Shown here: positions 1 to 12,040 of the stretch, one piece after another | How positions within the stretch are numbered: position 1 is the stretch's first letter | Layout of the letters: each line of letters begins with the position of its first letter | Assembly (NCBI GenBank): GCA_024803745.1 | Contig: JANJXV010000025.1 | Coordinates: 13,866,341-13,930,340, forward strand | Reading direction: 5' to 3' | Length of the DNA stretch: 64,000 bases | From: Megascapheus bottae | Lineage: Eukaryota; Chordata; Mammalia; Rodentia; Geomyidae | Translations under genes and position numbers: made by a program | Notes under the pieces: generated by a model | What the model saw: only the letters and a program-made list of their open reading frames with translations | Databases searched by the model: none | Told to the model about the DNA's origin: nothing

Positions 1-372
1 AATCTTTGCAGAGACCATTGCTCTTGGAAATCTGAAGTAAGAAAAGAGACTATTCTGAAAGCAGTAAAAAGAGTCCATATTATTTCTACTTTAAGACAAG
101 GCACACTACAGAAATACAAAAGATGCATACGCTTGGAGATGACAGCAGTCCTATGTGTGCTCCTAGCCTTCTGATGCTACGCCAGTGCAATCTGTCCTAG
201 GAAATGATTTTTAAAATCCAAGTTTGGAAGTTTTATGGAACTCAAACCTAAGAATTACATCCCCTAGAATTACATCCACTACCTCCAACTCATCCTCTTT
301 TTCAAGAATCAAAATGACAACACTAGAAAGTAAGCCAGTGTTTTCTTTATTTCTTCTTTTTTCTCCACTCTG

Positions 373-592
373 TGCTGGTACTGGTCTTGAACTCAGTGCC
401 TAGGCCATCTCCCTTAGCTTTAGTGCTCAAGATTAGAGCTCTACCACTTGAGTCATAGCTTCACTTCTGGTTTTTTGGTCGTTGATTAGAAACAAGAGCA
501 GACTTTCCTGTCTGGGTCGCTTCAAACAATGATCCTCAGGTCTCAGACTCCTGAATAACTAGGATTACAGGCATGAGCCACTGGGTCATGCC
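373..592 (-). mobile_element. Composite SINE (B1-like 7SL left arm + tRNA-like right arm)
   Basis: On the minus strand a degraded 7SL-type head (GCATGACCCAGTGGCTCATG) is followed by the shared right arm. Diverged, so probably old. Confidence 0.75.
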
Positions 593-914
593 TAAGATGG
601 TGTTTTCTGATATGATACCCATGCTCTTTCTGCTACACATGTATTTGAGGGATCTAAAAGGACGGACAAAGTTGAAACCCCAGTCTCTTTCTCTCTCTGG
701 TACACTTTCCTCAACTATAAAAGTAACTATTTGCTATTACTATTATTGGTACTGCAATACTATTATGCAACTAGGAATAACCTATCTCACATTGAAATAC
801 ATACTGAGGTATTAAACAGAGAGGATATTAAAGAGAAATGTGATGAAATTGAATCTTCTTTTTCCATTATTCTTCCTCCAGATACTGGGAGGTTGGGAAA
901 CTTGGGCAGTGTCT

Positions 915-916
<2 letters not shown>
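593..916. other. Unique intergenic sequence
   Basis: Nothing recognisable. Open frames run only into the following GT repeat. Confidence 0.5.

Positions 917-970
<54 letters not shown>
917..970. repeat. (GT)27 microsatellite
   Basis: A pure GT tract that abuts the 3' tail of the antisense SINE at 972. It may have grown from the SINE tail, where CA repeats recur elsewhere in this window. Confidence 0.97.
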
Positions 971-971
<1 letters not shown>

Positions 972-973
<2 letters not shown>

Positions 974-1183
974 CCAGTACTGGGGCTTGAACTAAGGTCT
1001 TCATGCTTTTACTTGGCTTTTACACTCAAAACTGGTGCTCTACCACTGAGGCACATCTCTACTTTTCTGCTGATTAATTGGAAATATGAGGATTGTTCTG
1101 CCTGGGCTGGCTTTGAACCTCAGTACTCAGATCTCAACGTCCTGATTGCTAGGATTGCATGTTTGAGCCACCTGTGCCTGGCT
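972..1183 (-). mobile_element. Composite SINE (B1-like + tRNA-like right arm)
   Basis: Complete but diverged copy: TGCCAGTACTGGGGCTTGAA at its 3' end and a GTGGCTC-like head near 1175 on the minus strand. Confidence 0.8.
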
Positions 1184-1927
1184 TGCATTATCTTTCTTAT
1201 CTAAGACTACAGACATTTCCAAAAGTGATTCATCATTGTTTCATGAATCTATACAATGTTTCTAACTAGGTCCACTGTACCAGGCCCAAGATTAAAGATC
1301 TTTAATCATCTTTTAAACATCAACTGTTCCCCAGTGAAACAAGTCTCTGCCAGCCACGAATATTTAAGTTGGCAGGAAGGAGCTAGCCTGCATTCCTGAG
1401 AATTCCACCATCATATCATTTCTTGCAAAGAGTATTTTGTTTTGTTTTGTTTTAATTTAACAAATTGTTTGCCAGGGGACATCCCAGGTTCAAATCTTTC
1501 CTCCTCACTTTCTCTCCATGGGCCATGGTTTTAGGTTGAAAATACAGTTAGTAATTTTTTTCTCACTTTGAGATTTCTCACTTTCGCAAATCTGATTTAG
1601 TATTCAAGCAACTTCCATTGAGCTCTCAGAATCAAGATGCAGACATAGGCTTTCAGATGAAGTACAGATTTGGTTCAATCAACAGTTATCCAGTGCCCTT
1701 GAATTCCAGGCAAATTGTGAAGCCCTGTGGCCTTTGTCATGAGTCAACGACTGAATCCTGGGCACACAAATGCTCTAGAGTCCAGCAAGGGAGAGGGCTT
1801 TTCTCCTACACAGACATGTTACCTAAAGGAAAAATCCAGTCAGGTTGTTAAAGGTCTTTCTTTTCTGCATGGCCCTGCATACCGAGGACCACAGAAAGCT
1901 TTTCTTTTTCTTTTTCTTTTCTTTTTT
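1184..1927. other. Unique intergenic sequence
   Basis: No repeat family or credible gene recognised. Short open frames lack any protein-like character. Confidence 0.5.
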
Positions 1928-2111
1928 GCCAGTCCTGGGCCTGATCTCAGAGCCTGAGCACTGTCCTTGGACTTTCTCAAGGCTAGAGCTATACCACTTC
2001 AGTCTCAGCACCGCTTCTGGCTTTTTTCTATGTATGTGGTACTGAGGAATCGAACCCGGGTCTTCATGCATGCTAGGCAAGCACTCCACCACTAGGCCAA
2101 ACTCCCAGCCC
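1928..2111 (-). mobile_element. Dimeric tRNA/ID-like SINE
   Basis: Full-length minus-strand copy. The left arm has A box (GGCCTAGTGGT) and B box (GGTTCGATTCC); the right arm ends in CCAGGACTGGCA. CTTTTCTTTTT-like flanks on both sides may be the target duplication. Confidence 0.9.
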
Positions 2112-3538
2112 TTTTCTTTTTCTTTTAATTGTGAACCATTCCAATTCCAAAGCATCCTCATGGCTGGCATATTTAATTGAGCTCCTGAGAGGCTGTGTCA
2201 GTGAGTCTTGGGGGATGAACCACCTGCAGTCCCATTGGTCTCACCAAGAACCCATTGATGTTTCATAAATCCAAGTCGGTACAAATCTAATTGAGTTACC
2301 ATGCTGAATTAGCTTACATCTAAATGGCATTCATGTCTACAAATGGAATAATTAGAGTCTAGAAAATGGGATATATCAAGTGGTATCCCCAGTGACAGAG
2401 GAGAGACATTTATATTCATTCAATCAACTGCTCAAAGAAAAAAAAACCCAGCCACTCTAAGACATGAAAGACAGAGGACTAGATGCAGTGTTTAGACATT
2501 CTCATGCTCTCATTTTCATATTTGTATTTACCTACAGGAGGTTCCTTAGCCATATGAACAAGTAAAGTCAGGCCTGAAGTGATTTAAGACTACCTAATTT
2601 AACTAAAGGAAAGGAAGAAGAGATAATGTCATTTCAGCATTCAGATCTCTTCTCGGCAATTGGAAATTACTTCCTTATTTTATTCAGTTTTTTTGTTGGT
2701 TTTGTTTTGTTTTTGTTTCATTCTTTTGATTCTGCATTTGCTTCTAAGTATACTGGCTAAGATGAATTTTCACCCTAGATTGGGGATGCTGGGAGAGCAC
2801 ACTGTGGATTCCCAGCCACTCTTTTTTATTTCACTCTCCAAAATTTTCTAAGTATCTAATCACAGAAAATAAAGTACATATCCTTGCCCAGAAAGTACCT
2901 CAACAAATGTTTTTATTGGCCAGCTAGCTATATTACTTGTGCAACTTTAGAATATCTGAATGTAAGTCTCCCCCAATGAGCAGTGAACGCAGCAAGTATT
3001 ACTGAACAGGAAACAGTCCTTTTGAGTAGGCAGGCTAATGGCTTCCTTTTAATTCACACTGTAGTCTTCAATCTCATTTACATGCTTAGTTTATTTATTA
3101 CCCCAATTAAGTTTTGCAAATAGTTTGCAATGAGGTCCCCATGACCTCATAACTCACTATTACTCTTGGGATCTCCTGCCCAGTTTGGCACATTTTGAAT
3201 AATACTGCAATATCTTCCAGGAAAGGATGGTACTTAGGAAATGATGGATGTTGATTGCGAACATCTTGTCCATAAAAGACACAATCTGAGATGCGTCTCC
3301 TAAGCATGTGGACTTTGAGTTATCAGTTGCTCCCTGCAACCTATTGGTCTTCTCATCACTAAAGGTATCATCACAAAGGTCACCTTTGACTTTCTTATCA
3401 AGAATAGGGATGCTTTGGCATTTGTTATAAGCAGCTCTTGTAGTACACATGAATGCCTGGTATTATTTGGTGGGAATCAGAAGACCTTATCTCTTTGACC
3501 ATATTCCTGTTTGCCGATTTACTTTTTTTTTTTTTTTT
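2112..3538. other. Unique intergenic sequence
   Basis: AT-rich non-repetitive sequence without a credible gene. The 3107-3450 open frames on the minus strand show no recognisable domain. Confidence 0.45.
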
Positions 3539-3725
3539 GCCAGTCCTGGGCTTGAGCTCAGGGCTTGAGCACTGTCCTTGGACTTTCTCAAGGCTAGAGC
3601 TCTACCACTTGAGCCTCAGCACCACTTCCGGCTTTTTGCTATGTATGTGGGGTACTGAGGAATTGAACCTGAGTCTTCATGCATGCTAGGCAAGCACTCT
3701 ACCACTAGGCCAAACTCCCGGCCCC
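3539..3725 (-). mobile_element. Dimeric tRNA/ID-like SINE with target duplication
   Basis: Full-length copy flanked by perfect direct repeats TGCCGATTTACT at 3511-3522 and 3726-3737. High similarity to other copies suggests a recent insertion. Confidence 0.93.
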
Positions 3726-3743
3726 TGCCGATTTACTCTTATT

Positions 3744-3935
3744 TGATGCCTGTAATTCTAGCCATTTAGGAGGCTGAGATATGAGGATCGTAGATCAAAG
3801 CCAACCTGGGCAGGAAAGTCTAGGGAACTCTTATCTCCAATTAACCACCAAAAAGCTGGAACTAGATCTGTGGCACTAGCCTTGAGCACAAAAGCTCAGT
3901 GACAGCTCCTGAGCCTGAGTGCAAAGCAAAATACA
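3744..3935 (+). mobile_element. Composite SINE (B1-like + right arm)
   Basis: GCCTGTAATTCTAG, GGAGGCTGAGAT and CCAATTAACCACC mark the 7SL-like arm. The right arm begins AAAGCTGGAACT. The head is truncated. Confidence 0.85.
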
Positions 3936-5118
3936 AAACAAAAACAACAACAAAAAATGCTGAGGTGGTGAAATCTAAGTTATACCTATATCACTAATAT
4001 TGCACCAATCTTATTTCTTAGTTTCAACAGAAGTACCATGGTTCTGTGTCATGTTATCATTGGGGGAGCAGAGTGCTACTTTTGTGGCCTTTCTATAAAT
4101 ATAGCATTACTTCAGAATAACAAGTTGAGAAAATTGATTTTGTGTTTGCCATCCCAAAGTGTAATAGTGTCTATACAAGTTTTTTTTTTTCTTTTAGAGG
4201 CTTCTCAAGGATGGACCAGCCAGGAACTGGTCATGTTGTGGTAAAATGGAAGAATTCTTATGCGTCTGTACCCGTGTCCATATGGTTATGTGTGGGCTTG
4301 GATCCTGGCCCTTACCTATACCAGCCAGGAGTATTACACACATTCTTTCCACCTCTATTCCCCTATTTCCTTAGCTGGTTAGAAGTATCCCCGATAATGG
4401 CACCATGTCAGGGCTCCATAAAGTACAAATGTGAGACTATTGATTATGTTTCAAGAATATAAAAGGTTTTGCAAAATTTTATTAAATACACCTCTGATGT
4501 GTGATGTGTAAGACAGTCTCCCAAGGGTAAAAGAATTAGGATGATTAAGATATGAACAATACTTTAGAATATTATAGGAATCCCGGAAAGAAAGATCTGA
4601 AAGAGTCTTTGAAGCTCATCAGTCCTATCTATCTACTTTTACAAATATTTCTGACCCATTATGGAAAAGCAGGAAGAGTAAATGAACCATCCAAGACTGT
4701 TCTTACTAGTCAAAAACAGAACTTACATCTCATATTTTCCAAGCCAATATACTTTCCTTTAATTGGATTGGGTTATTTTCCAAATTGTGTTTAAGATAAC
4801 TCAGGGGAGGAGAATGATGAAAAGGCTATTGATCAGGATGCATTACACTCATAATCTGACCAGTGGAGTTAAAAACCCCTTTATAAGACTCCTTAAAATG
4901 AAATTTTAAATATTGAGCTTAACCAAAAGATAACCTCAATCAAAAACCAAGCAAAGAAATCTGCAATTTTTTCCCTCCTACCCACCAGGTTCATCCTGAA
5001 AAGCACCCCTCTCACTTCTAACGTTCTATTATATGTAGTTGTAATGAATTTCTACATTACAGGCTTACCTGTCACAGATAGACTCATTGCAATATTTTTT
5101 AATTTTATTTTAATTTTT
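3936..5118. other. Unique intergenic sequence
   Basis: AT-rich, no recognisable repeat or gene. Confidence 0.45.
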
Positions 5119-5303
5119 GCCAGTTGTGGGGCTTGAACTCAGGGTCTGAGCACTGTCCTTGGACTTTTCTCAAGGCTAGAGCTCTACCCTTGGGCCACAG
5201 CACTACTTCCAGCTTTTTTCTTTGTATGTGGTGCACAGGAATCGAACCCAGGTCTTCATGTATGCTAGGCAAGCACTCTTCCACTAGGCCAAACTCCCGG
5301 CCC
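5119..5303 (-). mobile_element. Dimeric tRNA/ID-like SINE
   Basis: Full length on the minus strand, with several substitutions. Flanked by similar TTGCAATATTTTT and TGCAATGTATTTT, an imperfect target duplication. Confidence 0.88.
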
Positions 5304-5644
5304 TGCAATGTATTTTAAAAAATAAATAAATACAACTAGAACATTGCATACAATTCAAAGAGCCTGCTTATATCCAGTGGCATCAAGTATCTCCACAGAC
5401 ATCTGAAGTTCCACACAGAGATCCAAACTCAACAAAGAATGTGAGTCACTTTACTCAGGGACCTCGCTCCCTCGCTGTCTTAAGGTCTTATCTGGGATGG
5501 TTTGGTGAGAGGATCCAAATCTAGCTCCCCAGCACCTCATAGAATATCTAACGCCTCAGATACAAAGATATTCCAGACTGTTGCATGAAATATCTGTGAG
5601 AGAGCTTTTTTGTGGTGCTGAAAAATTTTTTTTGCAGTATTTTA

Positions 5645-5874
5645 GCTAGACACTAGTGGCTCACATCTATAATCTTAGCTCCTGAGAAGGCTGAGATCTG
5701 AGGATTGTGGTTCAAAGACAGCCTGGGCAAGAAAGTCTGTGAGATTCTTATCTCTATTAAACTACCAAATGAGCTGGAAGTGGAACTGTGGCTCAAGTGG
5801 TAGAGCATTAGCCTTGAGCACAAAAACTCAGAGACAGCATCCAGGCTCAGTGTTCAAGCCCCAGGGCTGGCACA
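5645..5874 (+). mobile_element. Composite SINE (B1-like + right arm)
   Basis: Near-complete: GTGGCTCACATCTATAATC head, GGCTGAGATCTGAGGATT core, and right arm with GTGGCTCAAGTGGTAGAGC. Confidence 0.9.
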
Positions 5875-6039
5875 CACAGAAAAAAATACAATATTTAAGA
5901 CAAAGTAATTTGGGCTAATCGACTGACTAGGTGTATAAGTCACATCTCCAAAGAGCACTCAGAAAATAATCTCCAAATTGTCAAGTAAAATATGACTGCA
6001 CTCTTTCATTATTATTATTTACTTTATTGTTGTAGGTGG

Positions 6040-6278
6040 TGGTGGTCGTGGTTGGTTATAGGCTTGAACTCAGGGCCTGGGTGCTATCTGAAAGCTTTTT
6101 TTACTCAAGGATAATGCTCCACTACTTTGAGCCACAGCTCCACTTCTGATTTTCTGATGGTTAATAGAAGATAAGTGTCTCATGGACTTTTCTGCCTGGG
6201 CTGGCTGCAGCCTGGGACCCTCCAGTGTCAGCCTTCTGAATAGCTAGGATTACAGATGTGAGTCACCGGCACCTGGCT
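6040..6278 (-). mobile_element. Composite SINE, diverged
   Basis: The antisense right arm begins near 6060 (GGCTTGAACTCAGGGCCTGG). The 7SL-like arm ends at AGCCAGGTGCCGGTGACTCA on the minus strand. Confidence 0.8.
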
Positions 6279-6625
6279 AATTTTTTATTATTTTTAAGCA
6301 GTTGTACAGGGGATAATAGAGATATTCTGCTTTTTCCTCATATAAATTATATTTTATTATTGTATCCAATAAATATGATGATCTTTGATTAATAAGGTAA
6401 AATCAATTTTCACGCTAAACTTCTCGATCTAACAGAACCTTAACAAATCTACTTAATTCAACTTAACAAAATCTACAATGCTTATCATCATAACTCTTAA
6501 TTCAACTAAAAGTTCCAACCTATAAAAATTTTATTTGATTTCACTATTTTTATGTTGGAGAATAAATCCTATAAGCTTATTCCAAGTGTTTGGTTTCTAA
6601 AGCCACTTATCTGGGATCTATAACA

Positions 6626-6835
6626 GCACTGGGCAGTAATTGTTCTAAACCTGTAATCTTAGCTGCTTAGGAGGCTGAGATCTAAGGATTGCATTTCAGA
6701 GTCAGACCAGGCAGGAAGTCCATGAAACTCTTGTGCCCAGTTAACCAGGAATGAGCTAGAAGTGAAACTGTGAATCAGGTGGTAGAGAGACAACCTTGAA
6801 TGGAAAAGGCTACGAGAGGGCACCCAGATGCTTCA
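6626..6835 (+). mobile_element. Composite SINE, diverged
   Basis: CCTGTAATCTTAGCTGCTTA and GGAGGCTGAGATCTAAGG identify the 7SL-like arm. The right arm is strongly decayed. Confidence 0.75.
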
Positions 6836-7000
6836 GTATTTATGTATATACATTACATACATATATGCATGTACATATGTTTGAATATATATGTGTGTAT
6901 GTATATATACACATATATGTATGTATATATTATAGGCTTACCTGTATAATCTAAGCGCTCTCTATATATACATATATATATATATACACACTCATACATA
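6836..7000. repeat. AT-rich (TATG/TACA)n simple repeat
   Basis: Alternating purine-pyrimidine TA/TG/CA sequence with many interruptions. Confidence 0.85.
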
Positions 7001-7210
7001 TTCAGATTAACCTATCATACCTTCTCTATCTCACCTACAACTTTCATTACACTAGTTCACATGCAGACTCACAAAGGATTAATATAAACATTGCTACAAA
7101 AATAATCTAACAAGCATGTTGTATATCTCATTTTTTGTCTTTTTATATGTCTTTTTTCATGTCTTTGTGTGTTTGTGTATGTTTGTGTGTTACTTGGGCT
7201 TTTTTTTTCT

Positions 7211-7290
7211 GCTAGTCCCGCTTATACTTGGACTTTAAACTCAGATATCTGCCCTCAATCTACCACTGAGATACTCTTCTCCCAATCCCC
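7211..7290 (-). mobile_element. ID-like SINE fragment
   Basis: Antisense partial: GCTAGTCC start, GCCCTCAATCTACCACTGAG and a CCCAATCCCC end, matching ID-type sequence loosely. Confidence 0.45.
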
Positions 7291-8044
7291 AGAAGTATGT
7301 GAAGAATTGCAACCAAAATGTTTCTGATTTTCAGGCATCTCATCAAAGCTCGGAGTAAGCTCTCATACAAGCTGTTTCTTGGAACTATCCAAGTGTCCCC
7401 TCTTTCGTCAAATGGAAACTCCTCTGATGTGCTTTCCTTCCCTGAGAGCTCTGTCCTTATTAAAACACAGTCTGTGGTCTTAATTTGTTCAAATTTGCAC
7501 TTTCTAGCCCCTGGCACACAGGGGGTACCACTTATCAAATGGCAATGAATAGTCACTGCTAAAGGTTGTGGGCTTTCCCGTAGGGACAAGGTGCTTCTTG
7601 CTCTGAACCTGCGCCTTGCAGGAAACCAAATGTCAAAACAGGTTCATTGATTAACTGGGAATATTAACTTTTCCCCTTAATTTCTAAGGAAAATGTAGCA
7701 CAGAAAAAAATAAAAGATGAGTCTGTCCTCTGTCTACAAAAGAGAGCTACTTGTTTCCCCCTTATAATTATTATTTTTCACACAGCCAGAATCAGTTTCT
7801 TAGGCTGTACCATATCTGTTCAGACAGAACTTGAAGTCTTTCTTTTATTATTGTAAATACCATCTCATACATCTAAAATGAAGGCCACACAGAGAACTGA
7901 AAGCTCAGTGATATTTAAATCAGCAAAATGTGGACTTCATGCTTAGCTGCGTTCACATTTTGTTAAAATGATATGCCTTAAGAACCAATTAGTAGAAGAC
8001 ATTATGTATGAACATAAATACTCTGTTACTAACACACCTGCCCC

Positions 8045-8046
<2 letters not shown>
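7291..8046. other. Unique intergenic sequence
   Basis: No repeat family or gene recognised. Confidence 0.45.

Positions 8047-8110
<64 letters not shown>
8047..8110. repeat. (GA)32 microsatellite
   Basis: A pure GA tract. Reading frames through it give only Arg-Glu repeats. Confidence 0.97.
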
Positions 8111-8113
<3 letters not shown>

Positions 8114-8559
8114 GCCAGTTCATCAGTAATAGCCCAGCACTGAAGCTAGCTGATAGTGAGATTAGTTACCTGTGCAGGCATCCCAAAGTAGGTCAGGATT
8201 CATCATTAAGCATCAAACTCTTAATTCTAGTAGTTTAGCTAGGTATCTTGGAGTATGTAGTTTGTGCTCAAAAGTGTTGTCCAAGAAGGAACAGCATCCT
8301 CATCAAATTGGGAGCTTAAGGGGTCATGTGTCATTGATACACACTCCCACCCCAATTCCCAGGACCCCCCCCCCCAGCTATCCCAACCACCACTCCACCT
8401 CCAATAAACTCAATCATAATTCAACTCTTACAAAGAGTTTTGTATAAGCATTAAGGGTTGGCTGGTGCATAGGACTCTGAAAGTCCTTCACTGTCCCTCA
8501 TTTTATTGGGTCCTATCCCAAAGTACATTCAACCCAAGCAATTGTTTATCAGTATACAA

Positions 8560-9260
8560 AACACAGTGTGAGGAAATTTTCCCCAAGGAGGAACAGGCTG
8601 AAAAGTATCAACAGTGCTTTAAACTGTAATGAATTCCCAGTCTAATTCACGATGAGGTTTCAATTTATACCACATTTAGAGTACTCCAGGTTCAAGCAAT
8701 CACTGCCGTAATTAGCTTACTTTCAGTCCTCCAAAATAAACCCACTAATTTTTGCAATCAGCCTTCATTTGGTTAATCACCAGTTTAATTGATTTAATTA
8801 GTTTGATCTGCGAAATTAGTCAAGTGTAAATACTGTTTTGTAAACAGAGTTTAGCTCCAAGCTGTAAGATAGGGAATTCTAATTCAAATGTAGAAGTTAA
8901 TAACAAACCCACATGTACAGGGTTTTGTTAAGGCAGTTAGTTGTGTGTTTGGCTCCTCTGGCAAATGTTTGGGAATTGTACAATTTTCATTATAATATTG
9001 ACTAAGCTAAGAGGTCTCCTTTTTTAACCAACTCTATCACTATACAGTAATTGTGTTTTTGAAGCTAGATTTGTCACTTCTCTCTCTAAATGATGTGGTT
9101 TGAATCTAATCTAATGTTAGAGTTATCCAGATTTGAATTTCATGTTATTTTTTAGCATTTCAAGTCTTGCTCTTTGGAGGATATTTTAAACCTTTGCTGC
9201 AATAAATTTTAATATTGTAATTGAATTTTCAAAGGAAACATATCTAGGTGAGTTATCAAG
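8560..9260. promoter_or_regulatory. Candidate conserved regulatory element (TAAT-dense)
   Basis: Repeat-free AT-rich block with clustered homeodomain-type cores: TAATTAG near 8711, GGTTAATCACC near 8771, and TTTAATTGATTTAATTAG near 8784. The composition resembles non-coding enhancers in developmental gene deserts. Conservation could not be tested. Confidence 0.35.
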
Positions 9261-9599
9261 ATATAACACACACTAAGATGCAGAACACAATTGTATTCGG
9301 TTTTTGATGATGAATTTGACAAGATAAAAATCCTTTTTTTAAAACATCCTCCAAAGGAATTCATCCTAAATGCTCAATTCAGTAGATGCTCTATAGAATA
9401 AAAATGATCTTCCCATTTGAAAATCTCTGCCTGGTATACTGTCAGTAAGCAGAGAATAAGAAAGAAAGATGATTGTTTATAGGCTGCATTTTCTAAGATT
9501 GCTTCTTATGACTGAGACACTGTTGATGCTGACTTGCCAGAATTTTCCATACCTTTATTCTTTTAAAATTAAAAAAAATAGCAAAAAAAAGAATTTAGA

Positions 9600-9820
9600 G
9601 CCAGGCATGTAATATAATCTTAGCTACTCAGGAGGCTGAGATCTCAGGAGAATTGAGGTTCAAGCCAGCCTATACAGGAAAATCTGTGAGATTCTTACCT
9701 CCAGTTAACCATGAAAATGTCAGAAGTGGAGCTGTGGCTCAAGTGGTAGAACACTAGCTTTTAGCAGAGAATGGGACAGCTAAGGGACATCCCCTAGGCC
9801 CTAGCACATGTCAGGTACCA
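9600..9820 (+). mobile_element. Composite SINE (B1-like + right arm)
   Basis: GCCAGGCATG head, TAGCTACTCAGGAGGCTGAG core and GTGGCTCAAGTGGTAGAAC right arm; the 3' end is diverged. Confidence 0.85.
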
Positions 9821-9880
9821 AGAAAGGCCTTTCTCATTCAGCATTTGGTATTTGATTTTTTTTTCAAACCTAAAGATAGA

Positions 9881-9933
9881 AAGGCCTTGCACATGCTAGG
9901 CAAGCATCCTACCACTTGAGACCTAAATCCTAG
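9881..9933 (-). mobile_element. ID-like SINE fragment
   Basis: CTTGCACATGCTAGGCAAGC and CTACCACTTGAG are antisense ID-like sequence; only the left arm remains. Confidence 0.6.
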
Positions 9934-10821
9934 ATACATTTGTTTTTAAGAATGACACCTTCCTGGTTTGTTATGGCATATTTAATGTCACAATTTTTTT
10001 TTCTGCAGGATTTTTCCCAAGGAGCACCTTTTCCCAACTCACACTGAACTCAGGCAAAAGGAAACAAAATATAATCAGAATGGCCTGCATTGGAAAAATG
10101 CTTCATACTGTCTCACCAGGTAAGCTTAGATCCAAGAAACTAGGCGATTGTTCCATTTTATCCCAGCATTCCTGGCTGGCCTAGGTCCAACTAAACACTT
10201 AGAAAACCTTCAGCTTATTTGTGCAGTATCTACATTTCCTAATGAGGCAAAGGATTTGAACTGCAGATTTCTTAAGCATCTTGGATATTTAAAAATTCTC
10301 AGGGTATTTGTGTGAAATTGGTAAGGGATTCTGAGGGGAGAGAAGAAAACTGCTTCATTGATGAACTTGCTCACCTGGGACCCTCAAGTTCAAACAATAG
10401 TAGGATTCAGTCTTAACTTTGTTTTTCCCCCTACAAGAAGTCCCAAAATTATATGCCAGAGTTATCTAGGTTAATACATATATTTGGCCAAGCTACCCAA
10501 TGCCTTGCTAAATTCCCTGGTGTTTTCTTTTTTCATCAGTATACTATTCAGATCTTGGGTGCTAATTTGTATCACGTGGAGGAAAAAAACAAACTGTGAA
10601 TGCTATTTGATTCTTGCAATGCAATTACCACTAAAGAGGTTTTGGGGTATCTCATTAAAACTGAGTCCCAGATGTTTTTGCCCTCCTGATTTGTGTTGAT
10701 CTCTTCTTAGTCAGTTCTAATTATCAATCAGGATGAATGAATTAGTCCTACACTTCCTGAAAAGCTATTGATGCATATGATCAAGACCCAAGCTAAAAGA
10801 GCTTTCAAAAATGTCTGTCTC
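9934..10821. other. Unique intergenic sequence
   Basis: No credible gene. A 71-codon open frame at 10484 has no recognisable features. Confidence 0.45.
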
Positions 10822-10921
10822 GGGGAAATGGGGCTTGGCTCAAGGGTAGGGTGGTAGTCTTGAGCTGAAGGGACAACACCCAGACCCAGAGTTCAAGCTC
10901 CATGACCCACACACAAAAAAG
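10822..10921 (+). mobile_element. Solitary SINE right arm with its own target duplication
   Basis: Only the tRNA-like right arm is present (GGCTTGGCTCAAGGG to GAGTTCAAGCTCC plus A-rich tail). It is bounded by direct repeats AAATGTCTGTCTC at 10809-10821 and 10922-10934. It is either a 5'-truncated dimer or an independently mobilised monomer. Confidence 0.8.
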
Positions 10922-10934
10922 AAATGTCTGTCTC

Positions 10935-12024
10935 ACCTTGGAGTGACCATTTCCTCTACACAGAGGTACCAAGAGTGGAATGGTTTTGCTCTGTGTTTGT
11001 TTCTAATATCTATGTTGGGTGTATACCTGTAATTTGTGGAATACATGTGTGCACATAAATACAAGAGCAAAAGAAGCATCACACATTTCTGGGCTGACTG
11101 TACATTTACATGTACCCCCCTCCTCTTCTAGTACAATATTTTTTATTTGAAGACTTTCATGTGAATCACATTTCCAGAGGGACGTCTCTAATCGCTGAGC
11201 TAGGAGAAAAACAGTGCCCTAGGAATCTGATTACAATATTTTAGTACATTTGTTTCCCTTCGAGTTGCCACTGGAATGCTCTTAACAGGGGTACAAACTA
11301 CCCAGTGGGCACTCAATACACCTCACGGGAGATTAGGGCACCTTGTGAATATGCATTAAACCACGGTCGTACTGCCTGCTGGGTCTGTGCTACCATGCTG
11401 GCTAGCATTCTCTAAAGCAATGCTTGCAGGATCAGACTGGCACGATGCCACCACATATGAAATATTGTGGCTTTTCTCATAGTTTTTTCCCCTATGCTCT
11501 TGGGAACAGATTGGCTATCTAACAAAGATCCTTTGAACTAGGAATTCGAATGGCTTTGAATAGGCAAAAATATGTGTACTTGGGAGGCAGAAGGATGCTG
11601 GGGGTGTGGGTGAAGGGGGACTAAGCAGCAGGTACAGTATTTTGACAACAAATTCCGATGCTTTCACTCATCAGTGTGTAATATTACAAAGTGGGACAGG
11701 GTCCTTTATTTCTGCAGCAGCAGTGGGCAATAGCACTTGTCTTAGCTGAAAGAAATGCAATAGAAAATCATATCTATGTTGAAATGGGAGAAACTAAGTC
11801 TCTTTTGTATGACAAACATTTTCAGTGTGTTGGTCTGAGTCTGATTGTGACAGATAGCTAGATGATAGATAGATGTATATGTATTTATATGCTTAAATAT
11901 ATGTGTATGCATACATATATGCACACTATTTATATGTGAATATACTCATGCACACATTCATAACTGTTTTATGAAAGGCCTGGTTTTCCATTTATCTAAG
12001 AGTTGGCCAAAAAATTATCTTCAA
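10935..12024. other. Unique intergenic sequence, possible conserved block at 11180-11480
   Basis: Non-repetitive except TA/TG-rich sequence near 11860-11950. The 11180-11480 part is unusually balanced in composition and lacks repeats, so it may be a conserved element. Confidence 0.3.
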
Positions 12025-12040
12025 TGTGCTCTGGCACTCT

